A DNA stretch of 8,804 nt from an uncultured Tabrizicola sp. (GTDB taxonomy: Bacteria > Pseudomonadota > Alphaproteobacteria > Rhodobacterales > Rhodobacteraceae): positions 1 to 8,804 of the forward strand of contig CALLZQ010000199.1 of assembly GCA_937858255.1 (NCBI GenBank). Direction: 5' to 3'. Positions 1-6,151 of the stretch are shown here, in pieces; position 1 is the first letter of the stretch, and each line of letters opens with the position of its first letter. The position numbers and the translations under genes were made by a program. Under the pieces are notes generated by a model, which was not told the origin of the DNA, made no database searches, and saw only the letters and a list, made by a program, of their open reading frames with translations.

Positions 1-414
1 CGCGGTGGGGGCGGCGACGGTTTCGTCCAAGTGAACATGGGCCCCGTCCTCGTTCTGCTGCACGGAGATATAGATAAGGGCGAACCCCGCCGCTGCCCCA
101 TGCCAGTGCCGGTTGTCGGGGGGAAACCAGATGGCATCCCCGGGGTTGAGGCATATGACTGGCTGGCCCGCCGCCTGTGCCCGGCCCTCGCCGGCAAGGG
201 CCACCAGCAATTGCCCCAGCGGGTGTGCATGCCAGCGGGTCACGCTGCCCGCAGGAAAGGTAGCCCGCATCGCGGTCATTTCACCGGTCAGATTTCCCGT
301 CAGCAGCATCTGCATCGCGAAGGGGGTGCTGGCAATCGGGGTGTCGTTCCTGACCTCTCCCTCACCGGCGCGGATCAGAGTGACGGTTGCCGGGTTGCCG
401 GGGCTGTGGTTCAT
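1..414 (-). CDS. Small cupin-domain protein, 3' end outside the window
   Basis: Reading leftwards from an ATG at 414-412 the frame stays open for 138 codons to the window edge, so the C-terminus is missing. The sequence has a single-domain cupin pattern: a WHAHPLGQ motif (His62, His64, Gln68) and, about 35 residues later, the second motif GDAIWFPPDNRHWHGA with His103. This His/His/Gln/His set and its spacing match the metal site of small bicupin-fold enzymes such as the cupin hydroxynitrile lyases and related carboxymuconolactone-decarboxylase-associated cupins. The start codon overlaps the stop of the upstream tautomerase gene in an ATGA, so translation is probably coupled and the two proteins probably share a pathway. 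The substrate cannot be told from sequence: a Mn/Fe-binding lyase or dioxygenase-like enzyme is likely, a sugar or hormone binder less so. Confidence 0.85.
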   Translation of the reverse strand, partial: MNHSPGNPATVTLIRAGEGEVRNDTPIASTPFAMQMLLTGNLTGEMTAMRATFPAGSVTRWHAHPLGQLLVALAGEGRAQAAGQPVICLNPGDAIWFPPDNRHWHGAAAGFALIYISVQQNEDGAHVHLDETVAAPTA

Positions 415-824
415 CGTGCCGCCCGCCCCAACTCTTCCATGGTCATCTCGCTCATCAGCCGGCCGCTGCCAAACGACCAGTCGGCTGGCGTGGCATGGAC
501 AAAGATCACCATCACATCCTCGGGCCGGATGCCTGCCATCTGGCCCAGATTGGCGACCAGACGGCGCAGGAAGACCTTGGTCATCTCTTCGCTGCGACGT
601 CGGCCGGTGGTGATTTCAAAGACCATGGCATCGCTGGAACGCGGCCCGCCGCCATATTGCGCATCCAACAACAATTCGCCGGGGGCGTGCTGATGAAAAG
701 CCATGAAACTGTCATCGGCGGGCACGTCGAAACTGCTGGTCAGCGCCTCATAGAGCGCGTCGCGGATGGCGGCGATCTGCGCCGCACTACGGCCGGCGCG
801 CAGGGAAATGCGGGTAAAGGGCAT
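411..824 (-). CDS. Tautomerase-superfamily (4-oxalocrotonate tautomerase-like) protein
   Basis: A 137-residue protein starting MPFTRIS. Pro2 directly follows the initiator Met and would become the catalytic N-terminal proline after Met removal, the hallmark of this superfamily. The length is about twice that of 4-OT itself and fits the two-unit subfamily (Tautomerase_2 / cis-CaaD- and MSAD-like). A late ADWSFGSGR segment (about residues 113-121) resembles the EDWSFGNG signature common in that subfamily. The start is supported by an AAAGGA ribosome site (around 831-836), some seven bases upstream of the ATG. It is the first gene of a two-gene unit with the cupin and is divergent from a LysR regulator, so it is probably the regulator's main target. 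A keto-enol tautomerisation in aromatic or halogenated acid breakdown is plausible but not proven. Confidence 0.88.
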   Translation of the reverse strand: MPFTRISLRAGRSAAQIAAIRDALYEALTSSFDVPADDSFMAFHQHAPGELLLDAQYGGGPRSSDAMVFEITTGRRRSEEMTKVFLRRLVANLGQMAGIRPEDVMVIFVHATPADWSFGSGRLMSEMTMEELGRAAR

Positions 825-862
825 ATGCTATCCTTTCATTCGGTCGGCTTAGGCTAGCCGCC

Positions 863-890
863 TTGAGGCTGGCAAAAAATCGGATAGTAT
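863..890 (+). promoter_or_regulatory. Candidate promoter of the LysR gene
   Basis: TTGAGG (863-868) and TAGTAT (885-890) are separated by 16 bases and each match four of six consensus positions. The -10 overlaps the LysR box at 888-900, which would fit negative autoregulation. This is a weak match, judged by eye. The same stretch also has the 8-bp palindrome GGCTAGCC (852-859) and the dyad GCCT-TG-AGGC (860-869). Confidence 0.3.
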
Positions 891-900
891 TTGATAAATA
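888..900. promoter_or_regulatory. LysR-type operator (T-N11-A box)
   Basis: TATTT-GAT-AAATA is a perfect 5-bp inverted repeat and fits the T-N11-A rule for LysR-family binding sites. The flanks extend the symmetry imperfectly (AGTATTT/AAATAGT, six of seven). It lies in the 97-bp gap between the divergent tautomerase and LysR genes, where such a site is expected. It probably serves both promoters. Confidence 0.65.
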
Positions 901-921
901 GTCCTGAAAAGGCGGACGGTG

Positions 922-1860
922 ATGCGCCTGACCAATTTCGATATGGATGCACTACGCAGCTTTGTTTCGGGGGTCGAGGCGGGCAGCTTCGCCCGCGCTG
1001 CCGAACAGCTTGGCCGCTCGACTTCGGCCATCAGCGCACAATTGCAAAAGCTGGAGGATCAGGCCGGTATCCCACTGATGCGCAAATCGGGGCGGGGGTT
1101 GCAGCCGACCGAGGCGGGTGAGCTGCTGCTAGGCTATGCCCGGCGCATCCTTGCCCTGAACGACGAGGCGGCGGGGGCCCTGCGGGGCGGCGGATATGAA
1201 GGCTGGCTGCGGCTAGGATTGCAGGCGGATTTCGGAGAGCCGGTGCTGACCGAGGTGCTGGGCCGGTTTTCCCGCAATCACCCCCGCGTACAGATCGAGG
1301 GGCGCATTGGCTGCAATGCCGATCTGATCGCCCGGGCCGAGAGCGGGCAGCTTGATCTGGCGCTGGTCTGGGATGATGGTCATGCCCATCCCCAGGCCGA
1401 GCGTCTGGCCTCGGTTCCCCTCGCCTGGATTGGGGCCGCCGGGCACAGGCTGCCGCGCCCGGATCAGGCAGAGCCGCTGCCGATCGTCGCGCTTGAGGCG
1501 CCTTGTATCCTGCGCAGCCTCGCCGCGACGCTGCTGGATCGTGCGGGAATCGGTTGGCGGATTGCCTTTGTATCGCCCAGCCTGTCAGGATTATGGGCGG
1601 CAACGGCGGCGGGGCTGGGGCTGGCATTGCGCAGCCCGGTCGGCTGCCCCGCCGGTGTCACGGTGCTTGATCCGCTCGCCCATGGCCTGCCAGTGCCCCC
1701 CGCGCTCGACCTGTTGCTGATCCGGGGCAGTGCGGCCAATCCTGCAAGCGCCCATCTGGCCGGGATTTTGACTCAGGCGGTGGCCGCAGCCCTGGCCGGC
1801 ATTCCGCAGGTCAGGCGGTTTCAAGCCGGAATTTCAGAAACCGCGCGCCGTCGTGCATGA
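922..1860 (+). CDS. LysR-family transcriptional regulator
   Basis: About 312 residues, the usual LysR size. The N-terminus has the winged helix-turn-helix (about residues 8-66): DALRSFVSGVEAGSFARAAE, then LGRSTSAISAQLQKLEDQAG and the PLMRKSGRGLQPTEAG wing. The remainder resembles the LysR periplasmic-binding-like effector domain (from about 90). The start could be the GTG at 919 or the ATG at 922; AAAAGG at 907-912 serves either, and I prefer the ATG. The gene is divergent from the tautomerase/cupin pair, with a T-N11-A box between them, so it most likely controls that pair and itself. Its last 50 bp overlap the 3' end of the convergent acetyltransferase gene, and the arginine-rich tail (ARRRA) comes from this overlap. 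The effector is unknown. Confidence 0.93.
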   Translation: MRLTNFDMDALRSFVSGVEAGSFARAAEQLGRSTSAISAQLQKLEDQAGIPLMRKSGRGLQPTEAGELLLGYARRILALNDEAAGALRGGGYEGWLRLGLQADFGEPVLTEVLGRFSRNHPRVQIEGRIGCNADLIARAESGQLDLALVWDDGHAHPQAERLASVPLAWIGAAGHRLPRPDQAEPLPIVALEAPCILRSLAATLLDRAGIGWRIAFVSPSLSGLWAATAAGLGLALRSPVGCPAGVTVLDPLAHGLPVPPALDLLLIRGSAANPASAHLAGILTQAVAAALAGIPQVRRFQAGISETARRRA

Positions 1861-2299
1861 CCTCGCCGATCTGCGTCGCGCCGAGGCGCCGCAGCCCACC
1901 CAGATGGCGCCGGCTGGGTGGCAGAAGAAAGGTCACATAGGGGATCCGGCCATCCGCCCGCGCCCATTCCAGCGCCAGCCGGGTGATCCGCTGCCCAAGG
2001 CCAAAGGCATCGGGCGTCAGGACAAGGCCGAAATCCCAATCTTCATCCTCTCGCTGAAAGCCACCCCAGCCGACATAGCGCCCGTCGGCAAGAAAGGCCC
2101 AGTGGCCCAATCCGTCAGCCTGCCACCGCGCCTCTTTGGCGGTGACAAAAGCGCGGGCGGTCGCCTCATCCCAAGGCTTGCCATCGAGAAGCGGCATATG
2201 CCGCGCCATCACCGGGTCGGACATATGGGCGGCAATCGCAGCGGGGGCGATTTCTGAAAGGCGGGTGAAAGTAATCTGCGGGGCATGTATCTGGTTCAT
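1811..2299 (-). CDS. GNAT-family N-acetyltransferase (RimJ/RimL-like)
   Basis: A 162-residue protein that fits one GNAT domain of the Acetyltransf_3 type. The acetyl-CoA-binding motif A region is visible as LVLTPDAFGLGQRITRLALEW (split here: LVLTPDAFGLG, then QRITRLALEW), around residues 92-111, with the pyrophosphate-loop-like FGLGQRI. A C-terminal GLRRLGATQIGEV corresponds to the usual 'klGF' strand. It lies 54 bp downstream of the carboxyspermidine dehydrogenase on the same strand, so it may be the last gene of the polyamine operon. A polyamine or ribosomal-protein acetyltransferase role is only inference from that position; the sequence does not closely resemble SpeG. There is no good Shine-Dalgarno: a GC-rich inverted repeat directly abuts the ATG. 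Confidence 0.85.
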   Translation of the reverse strand: MNQIHAPQITFTRLSEIAPAAIAAHMSDPVMARHMPLLDGKPWDEATARAFVTAKEARWQADGLGHWAFLADGRYVGWGGFQREDEDWDFGLVLTPDAFGLGQRITRLALEWARADGRIPYVTFLLPPSRRHLGGLRRLGATQIGEVMHDGARFLKFRLETA

Positions 2300-2345
2300 G
2301 CCCGCAGTTCGGCGGTGCGGGCGGCGCTGTTACACATCGCCCGCA
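2300..2345 (-). repeat. Three mutually complementary 7-bp arms before the acetyltransferase start
   Basis: Read on the minus strand, TGCGGGC (2345-2339), GCCCGCA (2322-2316) and TGCGGGC (2306-2300) follow each other. The middle arm can pair perfectly with either outer arm, with loops of 16 or 9 bases. The last arm touches the ATG at 2299. No T-run follows, so a simple intrinsic terminator is unlikely; a translation-modulating or mRNA-stabilising intercistronic hairpin is possible. Confidence 0.4.
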
Positions 2346-2353
2346 GCACATTC

Positions 2354-3589
2354 TCAAAAAGTCAGCGGGCGGTCGCCGGCAGCATCCTTGATACGGGTCG
2401 GCAGGCCCATTTCCCCCAGCAGGGTCAGGAAGGGGGCAGGGTCCAGCTCCTCGACATTGGCCATGGTGCCAACATCCCATATCCCCTCGGCCACAAGGAT
2501 CGCCGCCGCAACCGGCGGCACGCCGGCTGTATAGCTGATCCCCTGGCTGCCAACCTCTTCATAGGCCTCTTTGTGATCGGCGACGTTATAGATGAAGACC
2601 TCGGCCGGCTGGCCATCCTTCACGCCCTTGACCAGATCGCCGATGCAGGTCTTGCCCGTGTAATCGGGCGCAAGGCTGGCCGGATCGGGCAGCACGGCCT
2701 TGACCACTTTCAGCGGCACGACCTCTTGCCCCTCGGCCGTCTTGACCGGCTTTTCCGAGAGCAGGCCAAGGTTTTTCAGCACCGTGAAGACATTGATATA
2801 GTGATCGCCAAAGCCCATCCAGAACCGCACATCGGCGCCCGGATAGCGGGCCGAGAGAGAATGCACCTCATCATGACCGGTCAGATAGGCCTTTTGGGTG
2901 CCGACCACCGGAAGGTCCCATTCGCGGCCCCCCTCGAACATGGTATTCGCCTGCCACTGACCACCCTGCCAGGACCAGACTGTGCCGGTGAACTCACGGA
3001 AGTTGATCTCGGGGTCGAAATTGGTGGCGAACCAGCGGCCATGGCTACCGGCATTGATATCGACGATGTCGATGCTGTCGATCCGGTCCAAGAGACCTTC
3101 GGCCACGCGGGCATAGGCATTGACCACGCCCGGGTCGAACCCGACGCCAAGGATCGCCGTCACGCCGGCGGCGGCACAGCGCTCGCGCCGCTTCCATTCG
3201 TAATTGCCGTACCATGGCGGGGTTTCGCAGATCTTGGCCGGATCTTCGTGAATGGCGGTGTCCATGTAGGCCGCACCGGTTTCGATACAGGCCTCCAGCA
3301 CCGTCATGTTGACGAAGGCCGAGCCGACATTGATCACGATCTGGCAGCCGGTCTGACGGATCAGGGCGGCAACGGCGGCGCTGTCCATCGCATCTAGGGC
3401 GTGGGCTTCGAACGTGCCGGGCGTCTTCATCGCGTTCTTTGCATGGACCGAGGCGATGATCGCCTCGGCCTTGGCCTTGGTCCGGCTGGCGATATGCAGC
3501 GCCCCGAGCCGGTCATTGGCCTGCGCGCATTTATGCGCCACCACCTGTGCGACGCCCCCGGCGCCGATGATCAGAACGTTGCGTTTCAT
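2354..3589 (-). CDS. Carboxynorspermidine/carboxyspermidine dehydrogenase (saccharopine dehydrogenase family)
   Basis: A 411-residue oxidoreductase. The N-terminus has a Rossmann nucleotide motif, NVLIIGAGGVAQVVAHK (GxGxxA at residues 9-14), followed by the saccharopine-dehydrogenase domain and a C-terminal substrate domain. The length fits carboxynorspermidine synthase. The family uses NADPH to condense aspartate beta-semialdehyde with putrescine (giving carboxyspermidine) or 1,3-diaminopropane (giving carboxynorspermidine). The decarboxylase for the next step is immediately upstream on the same strand, 54 bp away, which makes this function much more likely than lysine saccharopine metabolism. 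No diaminobutyrate enzymes for making diaminopropane are seen here, so putrescine is the more likely acceptor. The start is supported by AAAGGAGA about ten bases upstream of the ATG at 3589. Confidence 0.92.
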   Translation of the reverse strand: MKRNVLIIGAGGVAQVVAHKCAQANDRLGALHIASRTKAKAEAIIASVHAKNAMKTPGTFEAHALDAMDSAAVAALIRQTGCQIVINVGSAFVNMTVLEACIETGAAYMDTAIHEDPAKICETPPWYGNYEWKRRERCAAAGVTAILGVGFDPGVVNAYARVAEGLLDRIDSIDIVDINAGSHGRWFATNFDPEINFREFTGTVWSWQGGQWQANTMFEGGREWDLPVVGTQKAYLTGHDEVHSLSARYPGADVRFWMGFGDHYINVFTVLKNLGLLSEKPVKTAEGQEVVPLKVVKAVLPDPASLAPDYTGKTCIGDLVKGVKDGQPAEVFIYNVADHKEAYEEVGSQGISYTAGVPPVAAAILVAEGIWDVGTMANVEELDPAPFLTLLGEMGLPTRIKDAAGDRPLTF

Positions 3590-3643
3590 ATCGATCCGTC
3601 TCCTTTCAGGACAGAGGCGCGGGCATCCGGGCCGCAGCTTGTG

Positions 3644-4744
3644 TCACGGCTGGCCGAGATTGCCGAGGAAATCGCCATAGCCGAATTCGCGCGCCACCGT
3701 CAGCGTGCCATCCAGCTCACGAATGACGATTCCGGGCATCTTGACCCCGTTGAACCAGTTCTTCTTGACCATCGTGTAACCGGCGGCATCGGCAATCGAC
3801 AGCCGGTCGCCGACCGAGAGCGGCGCGGGAAAGTTGAACTCGCCAAAGATGTCCCCGGCGAGGCAGGATTTGCCGCAGACCATATAGGGATGGGGGCCGT
3901 CCGTCTCCATCCGGGCCGACTGGCGGTAGATCAGCAGGTCGAGCATATGCGCCTCGACCGAGGCATCGACCACCGCCAGATCCTTGCCGTTGTTCAGGAT
4001 GTCCAGCACCGTCACCTCAAGGCTGGCAGTATTGGTGATCGCAGCCTCACCCGGCTCCAGATAGACCTGAATGCCAAAACGCTCGGAAAACCGCCGCAGC
4101 CGCGCCGCCAGCTTGGCCACCGGATAGCCCGCGCCGGTGAAATGGATGCCGCCGCCAAGGCTGACCCATTTCAGGCGCGACAAGAGCGGCGCGAATTCCT
4201 CTTCGATCCGGGTCAGTTGCCGGTCGAACAGATCAAAGTCGCCATTCTCGCAGTTGTAATGGATCATGAAACCGGAAATGCGGTCCATCACCCGCTCGAT
4301 CTTGGCCGCATCCCATTCGCCCAGCCGCGAGAAGGGCCGCGCCGGATCGGCCAGATCAAAGCCTGAGGTCGAGAACCGCGGGTTCAGCCGCAGCCCCCGC
4401 GCGATCCCGGCGGATTGATTGTCGAACCGCTCAAGCTGACCGATCGAGTTGAAGATGATCTTGTCGGCATAACCCACCGCCTCGGCGATTTCATGCTCGG
4501 CCCAGGCCACCGAATAGGCATGGGTTTCCTTGCCAAATGTTTCGCGCCCCAGCCGCAATTCATAGAGCGAGGATGAGGTGGTGCCGTCCATATGAGCGCG
4601 CATCTGGTCGAAAACCGGCCATGTGGCAAAGCATTTCAGCGCCAGCAGCACCTTTGCCCCGGACCCCTGACGCAACTCATCCATGATGGCCATGTTGCGC
4701 GCCAGCTTGGCGCGGTCGATCAGATAATAGGGCGTCTGGATCAT
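3644..4744 (-). CDS. nspC: Carboxynorspermidine/carboxyspermidine decarboxylase
   Basis: A 366-residue PLP-dependent decarboxylase of the alanine-racemase-fold (fold type III) group, cytosolic. It removes CO2 from carboxyspermidine or carboxynorspermidine to give spermidine or norspermidine. Visible landmarks are the N-terminal TPYYLID, the PLP lysine in LLALKCF (Lys37), the glycine-rich phosphate loop SLGGGIHF (195-202), EPGEA (230-234), the second-subunit motif CGKSCLAGD with Cys294 and Asp298, and Tyr323 in AGYTM. Length and motifs match NspC rather than diaminopimelate or arginine decarboxylase. It is the first gene of the operon with the dehydrogenase. The ATG at 4744 is preceded by a seven-G run rather than a classic Shine-Dalgarno. 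A GAATC site (4746-4750) touches this leader. Confidence 0.95.
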   Translation of the reverse strand: MIQTPYYLIDRAKLARNMAIMDELRQGSGAKVLLALKCFATWPVFDQMRAHMDGTTSSSLYELRLGRETFGKETHAYSVAWAEHEIAEAVGYADKIIFNSIGQLERFDNQSAGIARGLRLNPRFSTSGFDLADPARPFSRLGEWDAAKIERVMDRISGFMIHYNCENGDFDLFDRQLTRIEEEFAPLLSRLKWVSLGGGIHFTGAGYPVAKLAARLRRFSERFGIQVYLEPGEAAITNTASLEVTVLDILNNGKDLAVVDASVEAHMLDLLIYRQSARMETDGPHPYMVCGKSCLAGDIFGEFNFPAPLSVGDRLSIADAAGYTMVKKNWFNGVKMPGIVIRELDGTLTVAREFGYGDFLGNLGQP

Positions 4745-4784
4745 CGAATCCCCCCCAAGGGCCGAAAAGGGACAAGAGCGGCGC

Positions 4785-4813
4785 TATGTAGGGCCCCCTC
4801 CCCCCTGATGCAA
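4785..4813 (-). promoter_or_regulatory. Candidate promoter of the nspC operon
   Basis: On the minus strand TTGCAT (4813-4808) is followed after exactly 17 bases by TACATA (4790-4785). A start near 4778 would give a leader of about 35 bases before nspC. The -35 is reasonable and the -10 is poor, as is common in GC-rich alphaproteobacteria. It lies downstream of the tandem hairpins, so it could drive nspC independently of the membrane regulator gene. Confidence 0.4.
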
Positions 4814-4852
4814 GGGTTCTGTGCCAGAAGCGTAACAGCGCGGCGACTCTGG

Positions 4853-4896
4853 CAAATTTCTTCAAAGAAATTTGCAAATTCGTCTGAACGAATTTG
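4853..4896. repeat. Tandem perfect hairpins, possible bidirectional terminator or intergenic palindromic element
   Basis: Two perfect inverted repeats are directly adjacent. The first is CAAATTTCTT-CA-AAGAAATTTG (arms 4853-4862 and 4865-4874). The second is CAAATTCGT-CTGA-ACGAATTTG (arms 4875-4883 and 4888-4896). Both start with CAAATT and end with AATTTG, so cross-pairing between them is also possible. They begin three bases after the stop codon of the minus-strand membrane regulator gene and precede the nspC promoter. The AT-rich arms contrast with the GC-rich surroundings. They may end transcription of the upstream gene, although no long T-run follows. The symmetry is seen directly; the function is inferred. 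Confidence 0.7.
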
Positions 4897-4899
4897 GTC

Positions 4900-5604
4900 C
4901 TAGACCATGCGGATCACATCTTTGCCGACCGCCAGCACATAGCCGCGCCGGGCGATGGTCTTGACCAAAAGCTCGCTGACGAGCTGATTGCCCAAGGCAT
5001 CGCGGAGCCGTTTCACCCGGGTCGCCCCGGCGGCCTCTTCGCAATCGGCCTCGCTGCGGCCCGAGATGACCGCTTCGATCTGGGCGCCGGTCAGCACTTC
5101 GTCGTCCATCCTGGCCTCGGCCAGCACGGCGAGGGTCTCCAGAGCCGCCTCGGTCAACTGGAATTCCAAATCGTTGATGTAGACGGCGCGTCCCTCGCGG
5201 CTGATCATCAGGCTGGCCACCTGAATGCCCGAGCGCTGGATCGCGGAAATGCGGCGGTTCAAGGCGATAATCATCACCAGAAACACCAATGCGGCCACCA
5301 GCAGCGCCGTCGAAAAGATCAGCAACACGAAGATCACCACGCGGTAGCTTTGCAGAACCTCAGAAAACGAGGTGCCGCTCTGCGCAAGGATTTCCAGCAG
5401 CTTGATCTCGGCGCCGGTGGTCAGGTTGTCGTTTTCGACAAACAGCCGCTCGACTCTGGCGTTGAACGCATTGGCATCGGGCAGGTTCAGGAACAGAAAC
5501 AGCGCCGCGCCGAACAGGATCAGCACGATCGCGGCGATGCCAAAGCCGACGACACGGTTGCCCGCCCTGAGGCTGTCAGAAACGGAGGTAGTACTCTCCT
5601 GCAC
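4900..5604 (-). CDS. Membrane protein with two TM helices and C-terminal winged-helix DNA-binding domain
   Basis: A 234-residue protein if started at the GTG 5604-5602, which has AAAGG seven bases upstream; an ATG further out at 5652 has no ribosome site. A short N-terminal tail ending in RAGNR precedes TM1 (about 18-41). A 47-residue, probably periplasmic, loop follows, then TM2 (about 89-115) ending in NRR. The C-terminus (about 139-227) resembles an OmpR/PhoB-type winged helix, with a recognition-helix-like ATRVKRLRDALG and the wing VKTIARRGYVL. The positive-inside rule puts both ends in the cytoplasm. It is thus a ToxR/CadC-like one-component regulator with the DNA-binding domain at the C- instead of the N-terminus. 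It overlaps the preceding exported-protein gene by 29 bp, so the two are probably co-translated. Target genes are unknown; nspC next door is a guess. Confidence 0.8.
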   Translation of the reverse strand: MQESTTSVSDSLRAGNRVVGFGIAAIVLILFGAALFLFLNLPDANAFNARVERLFVENDNLTTGAEIKLLEILAQSGTSFSEVLQSYRVVIFVLLIFSTALLVAALVFLVMIIALNRRISAIQRSGIQVASLMISREGRAVYINDLEFQLTEAALETLAVLAEARMDDEVLTGAQIEAVISGRSEADCEEAAGATRVKRLRDALGNQLVSELLVKTIARRGYVLAVGKDVIRMV

Positions 5605-5872
5605 TCGCTTGCCTTTCGCCAAGGCCCTCGGGGCCGAAAGTCGACAACACATTCAACAGCGTCCAGCCGCCATTGGCCAGCCGTCCCCGCAGTTCCGCCT
5701 CGGCGGCGGCGGGGCTGCAATTGGCATCGCTGATTTGGGCGACACCATAGTGCAAACGCAAGGGGCTGTCCTGTTTGGCCTTGTAATCCGCGTAGCATTC
5801 CGCCGATGCGGCCGAGGCATGGAAGGCAGCCGCCAGCAAGAGCGCGGCGGCGATGCCAGTGAAACGGGCCAT
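5576..5872 (-). CDS. Small Sec-exported protein of unknown function
   Basis: A 98-residue protein with a clear signal peptide: MAR, a hydrophobic core GIAAALLLAAAF, and a likely AxA cleavage in ASAASA before ECYADY (after about residue 24). The mature form of about 74 residues has two cysteines (26 and 52), possibly one disulfide, and no domain I recognise. AAAGGAG sits six bases before the ATG at 5872, a strong ribosome site. The gene overlaps the membrane winged-helix gene downstream by 29 bp, which suggests that this periplasmic protein and the regulator work together, as ToxS does with ToxR. That functional link is inference only. Confidence 0.8.
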   Translation of the reverse strand: MARFTGIAAALLLAAAFHASAASAECYADYKAKQDSPLRLHYGVAQISDANCSPAAAEAELRGRLANGGWTLLNVLSTFGPEGLGERQASAGEYYLRF

Positions 5873-5929
5873 GGGGGTCTCCTTTCCGAAGACGGCTCTG
5901 TCAGGCCCTAATTGGCGTCAATCCGCTGT

Positions 5930-5942
5930 GATATTCAATATC
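5930..5942. promoter_or_regulatory. 13-bp palindrome in the divergent intergenic region
   Basis: GATATT-C-AATATC is a perfect inverted repeat with a one-base centre, located 58 bp upstream of the exported-protein gene (start 5872) on the minus strand. The half-site GATATT recurs at 6006-6011. It may be an operator for either divergent gene, possibly for the nearby winged-helix regulator. The rest of the 279-bp gap shows a weak stem TCAGCC/GGCTGA (5974-5996) and no convincing promoter. Confidence 0.35.
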
Positions 5943-6012
5943 GTCGCAGGCCCGAGGCGGTTGTTATCGCCTATCAGCCCCCCGGTCATCGGCTGACAGC
6001 CCCTTGATATTG

Positions 6013-6140
6013 CCTGTCTGGCATGGCCGGGGCGAGGCTTGGTTCATCGGCACGACCCGCCGGGGTGCAGTCCCGGGCCACAGGGGAAAGCCGGCAAGGC
6101 AGGGCGGTGACAAGCTGCCCCAGACACAGAACCAGACAGG
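6013..6140 (+). other. Long-range complementarity reaching the Shine-Dalgarno of the next gene
   Basis: CCTGTCTGG (6013-6021) is perfectly complementary to CCAGACAGG (6132-6140). The latter overlaps the strong ribosome site ACAGGAGG (6136-6143) of the gene at 6152. If the transcript starts upstream of 6013, the two could pair and partly mask the ribosome site. No known riboswitch motif is recognised in the 110 bases between them. Confidence 0.3.
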
Positions 6141-6151
6141 AGGCCCCACTG

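Noticed and set aside
1811..1860. 50-bp convergent overlap of LysR and acetyltransferase genes as a sign of frameshift
   Set aside because: Both proteins have full-length, plausible ends; small convergent overlaps are common in compact genomes.
2285..4366. Two long plus-strand open frames (370 and 321 codons) opposite the polyamine genes
   Set aside because: They mirror the well-supported dehydrogenase and nspC genes and give low-complexity, His/Arg/Gly-rich translations without recognisable motifs.
5605..5652. Upstream ATG start (5652) for the membrane winged-helix protein
   Set aside because: It has no ribosome site and would lengthen the overlap with the exported-protein gene to 77 bp; the GTG at 5604 has AAAGG at good spacing.
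5974..5996. Stem TCAGCC/GGCTGA as a terminator
   Set aside because: Only six base pairs, an 11-base loop and no T-run in either direction.
6020..6150. Possible riboswitch or structured ncRNA (GGGGAAAGCC, GGTGACA elements)
   Set aside because: I compared it with cobalamin riboswitch and RNase P signatures from memory; the conserved cores are missing.
6023..6151. N-terminal extension of the exported protein at 6152
   Set aside because: The extension would run through the ribosome site and hide the signal peptide behind 43 polar residues.
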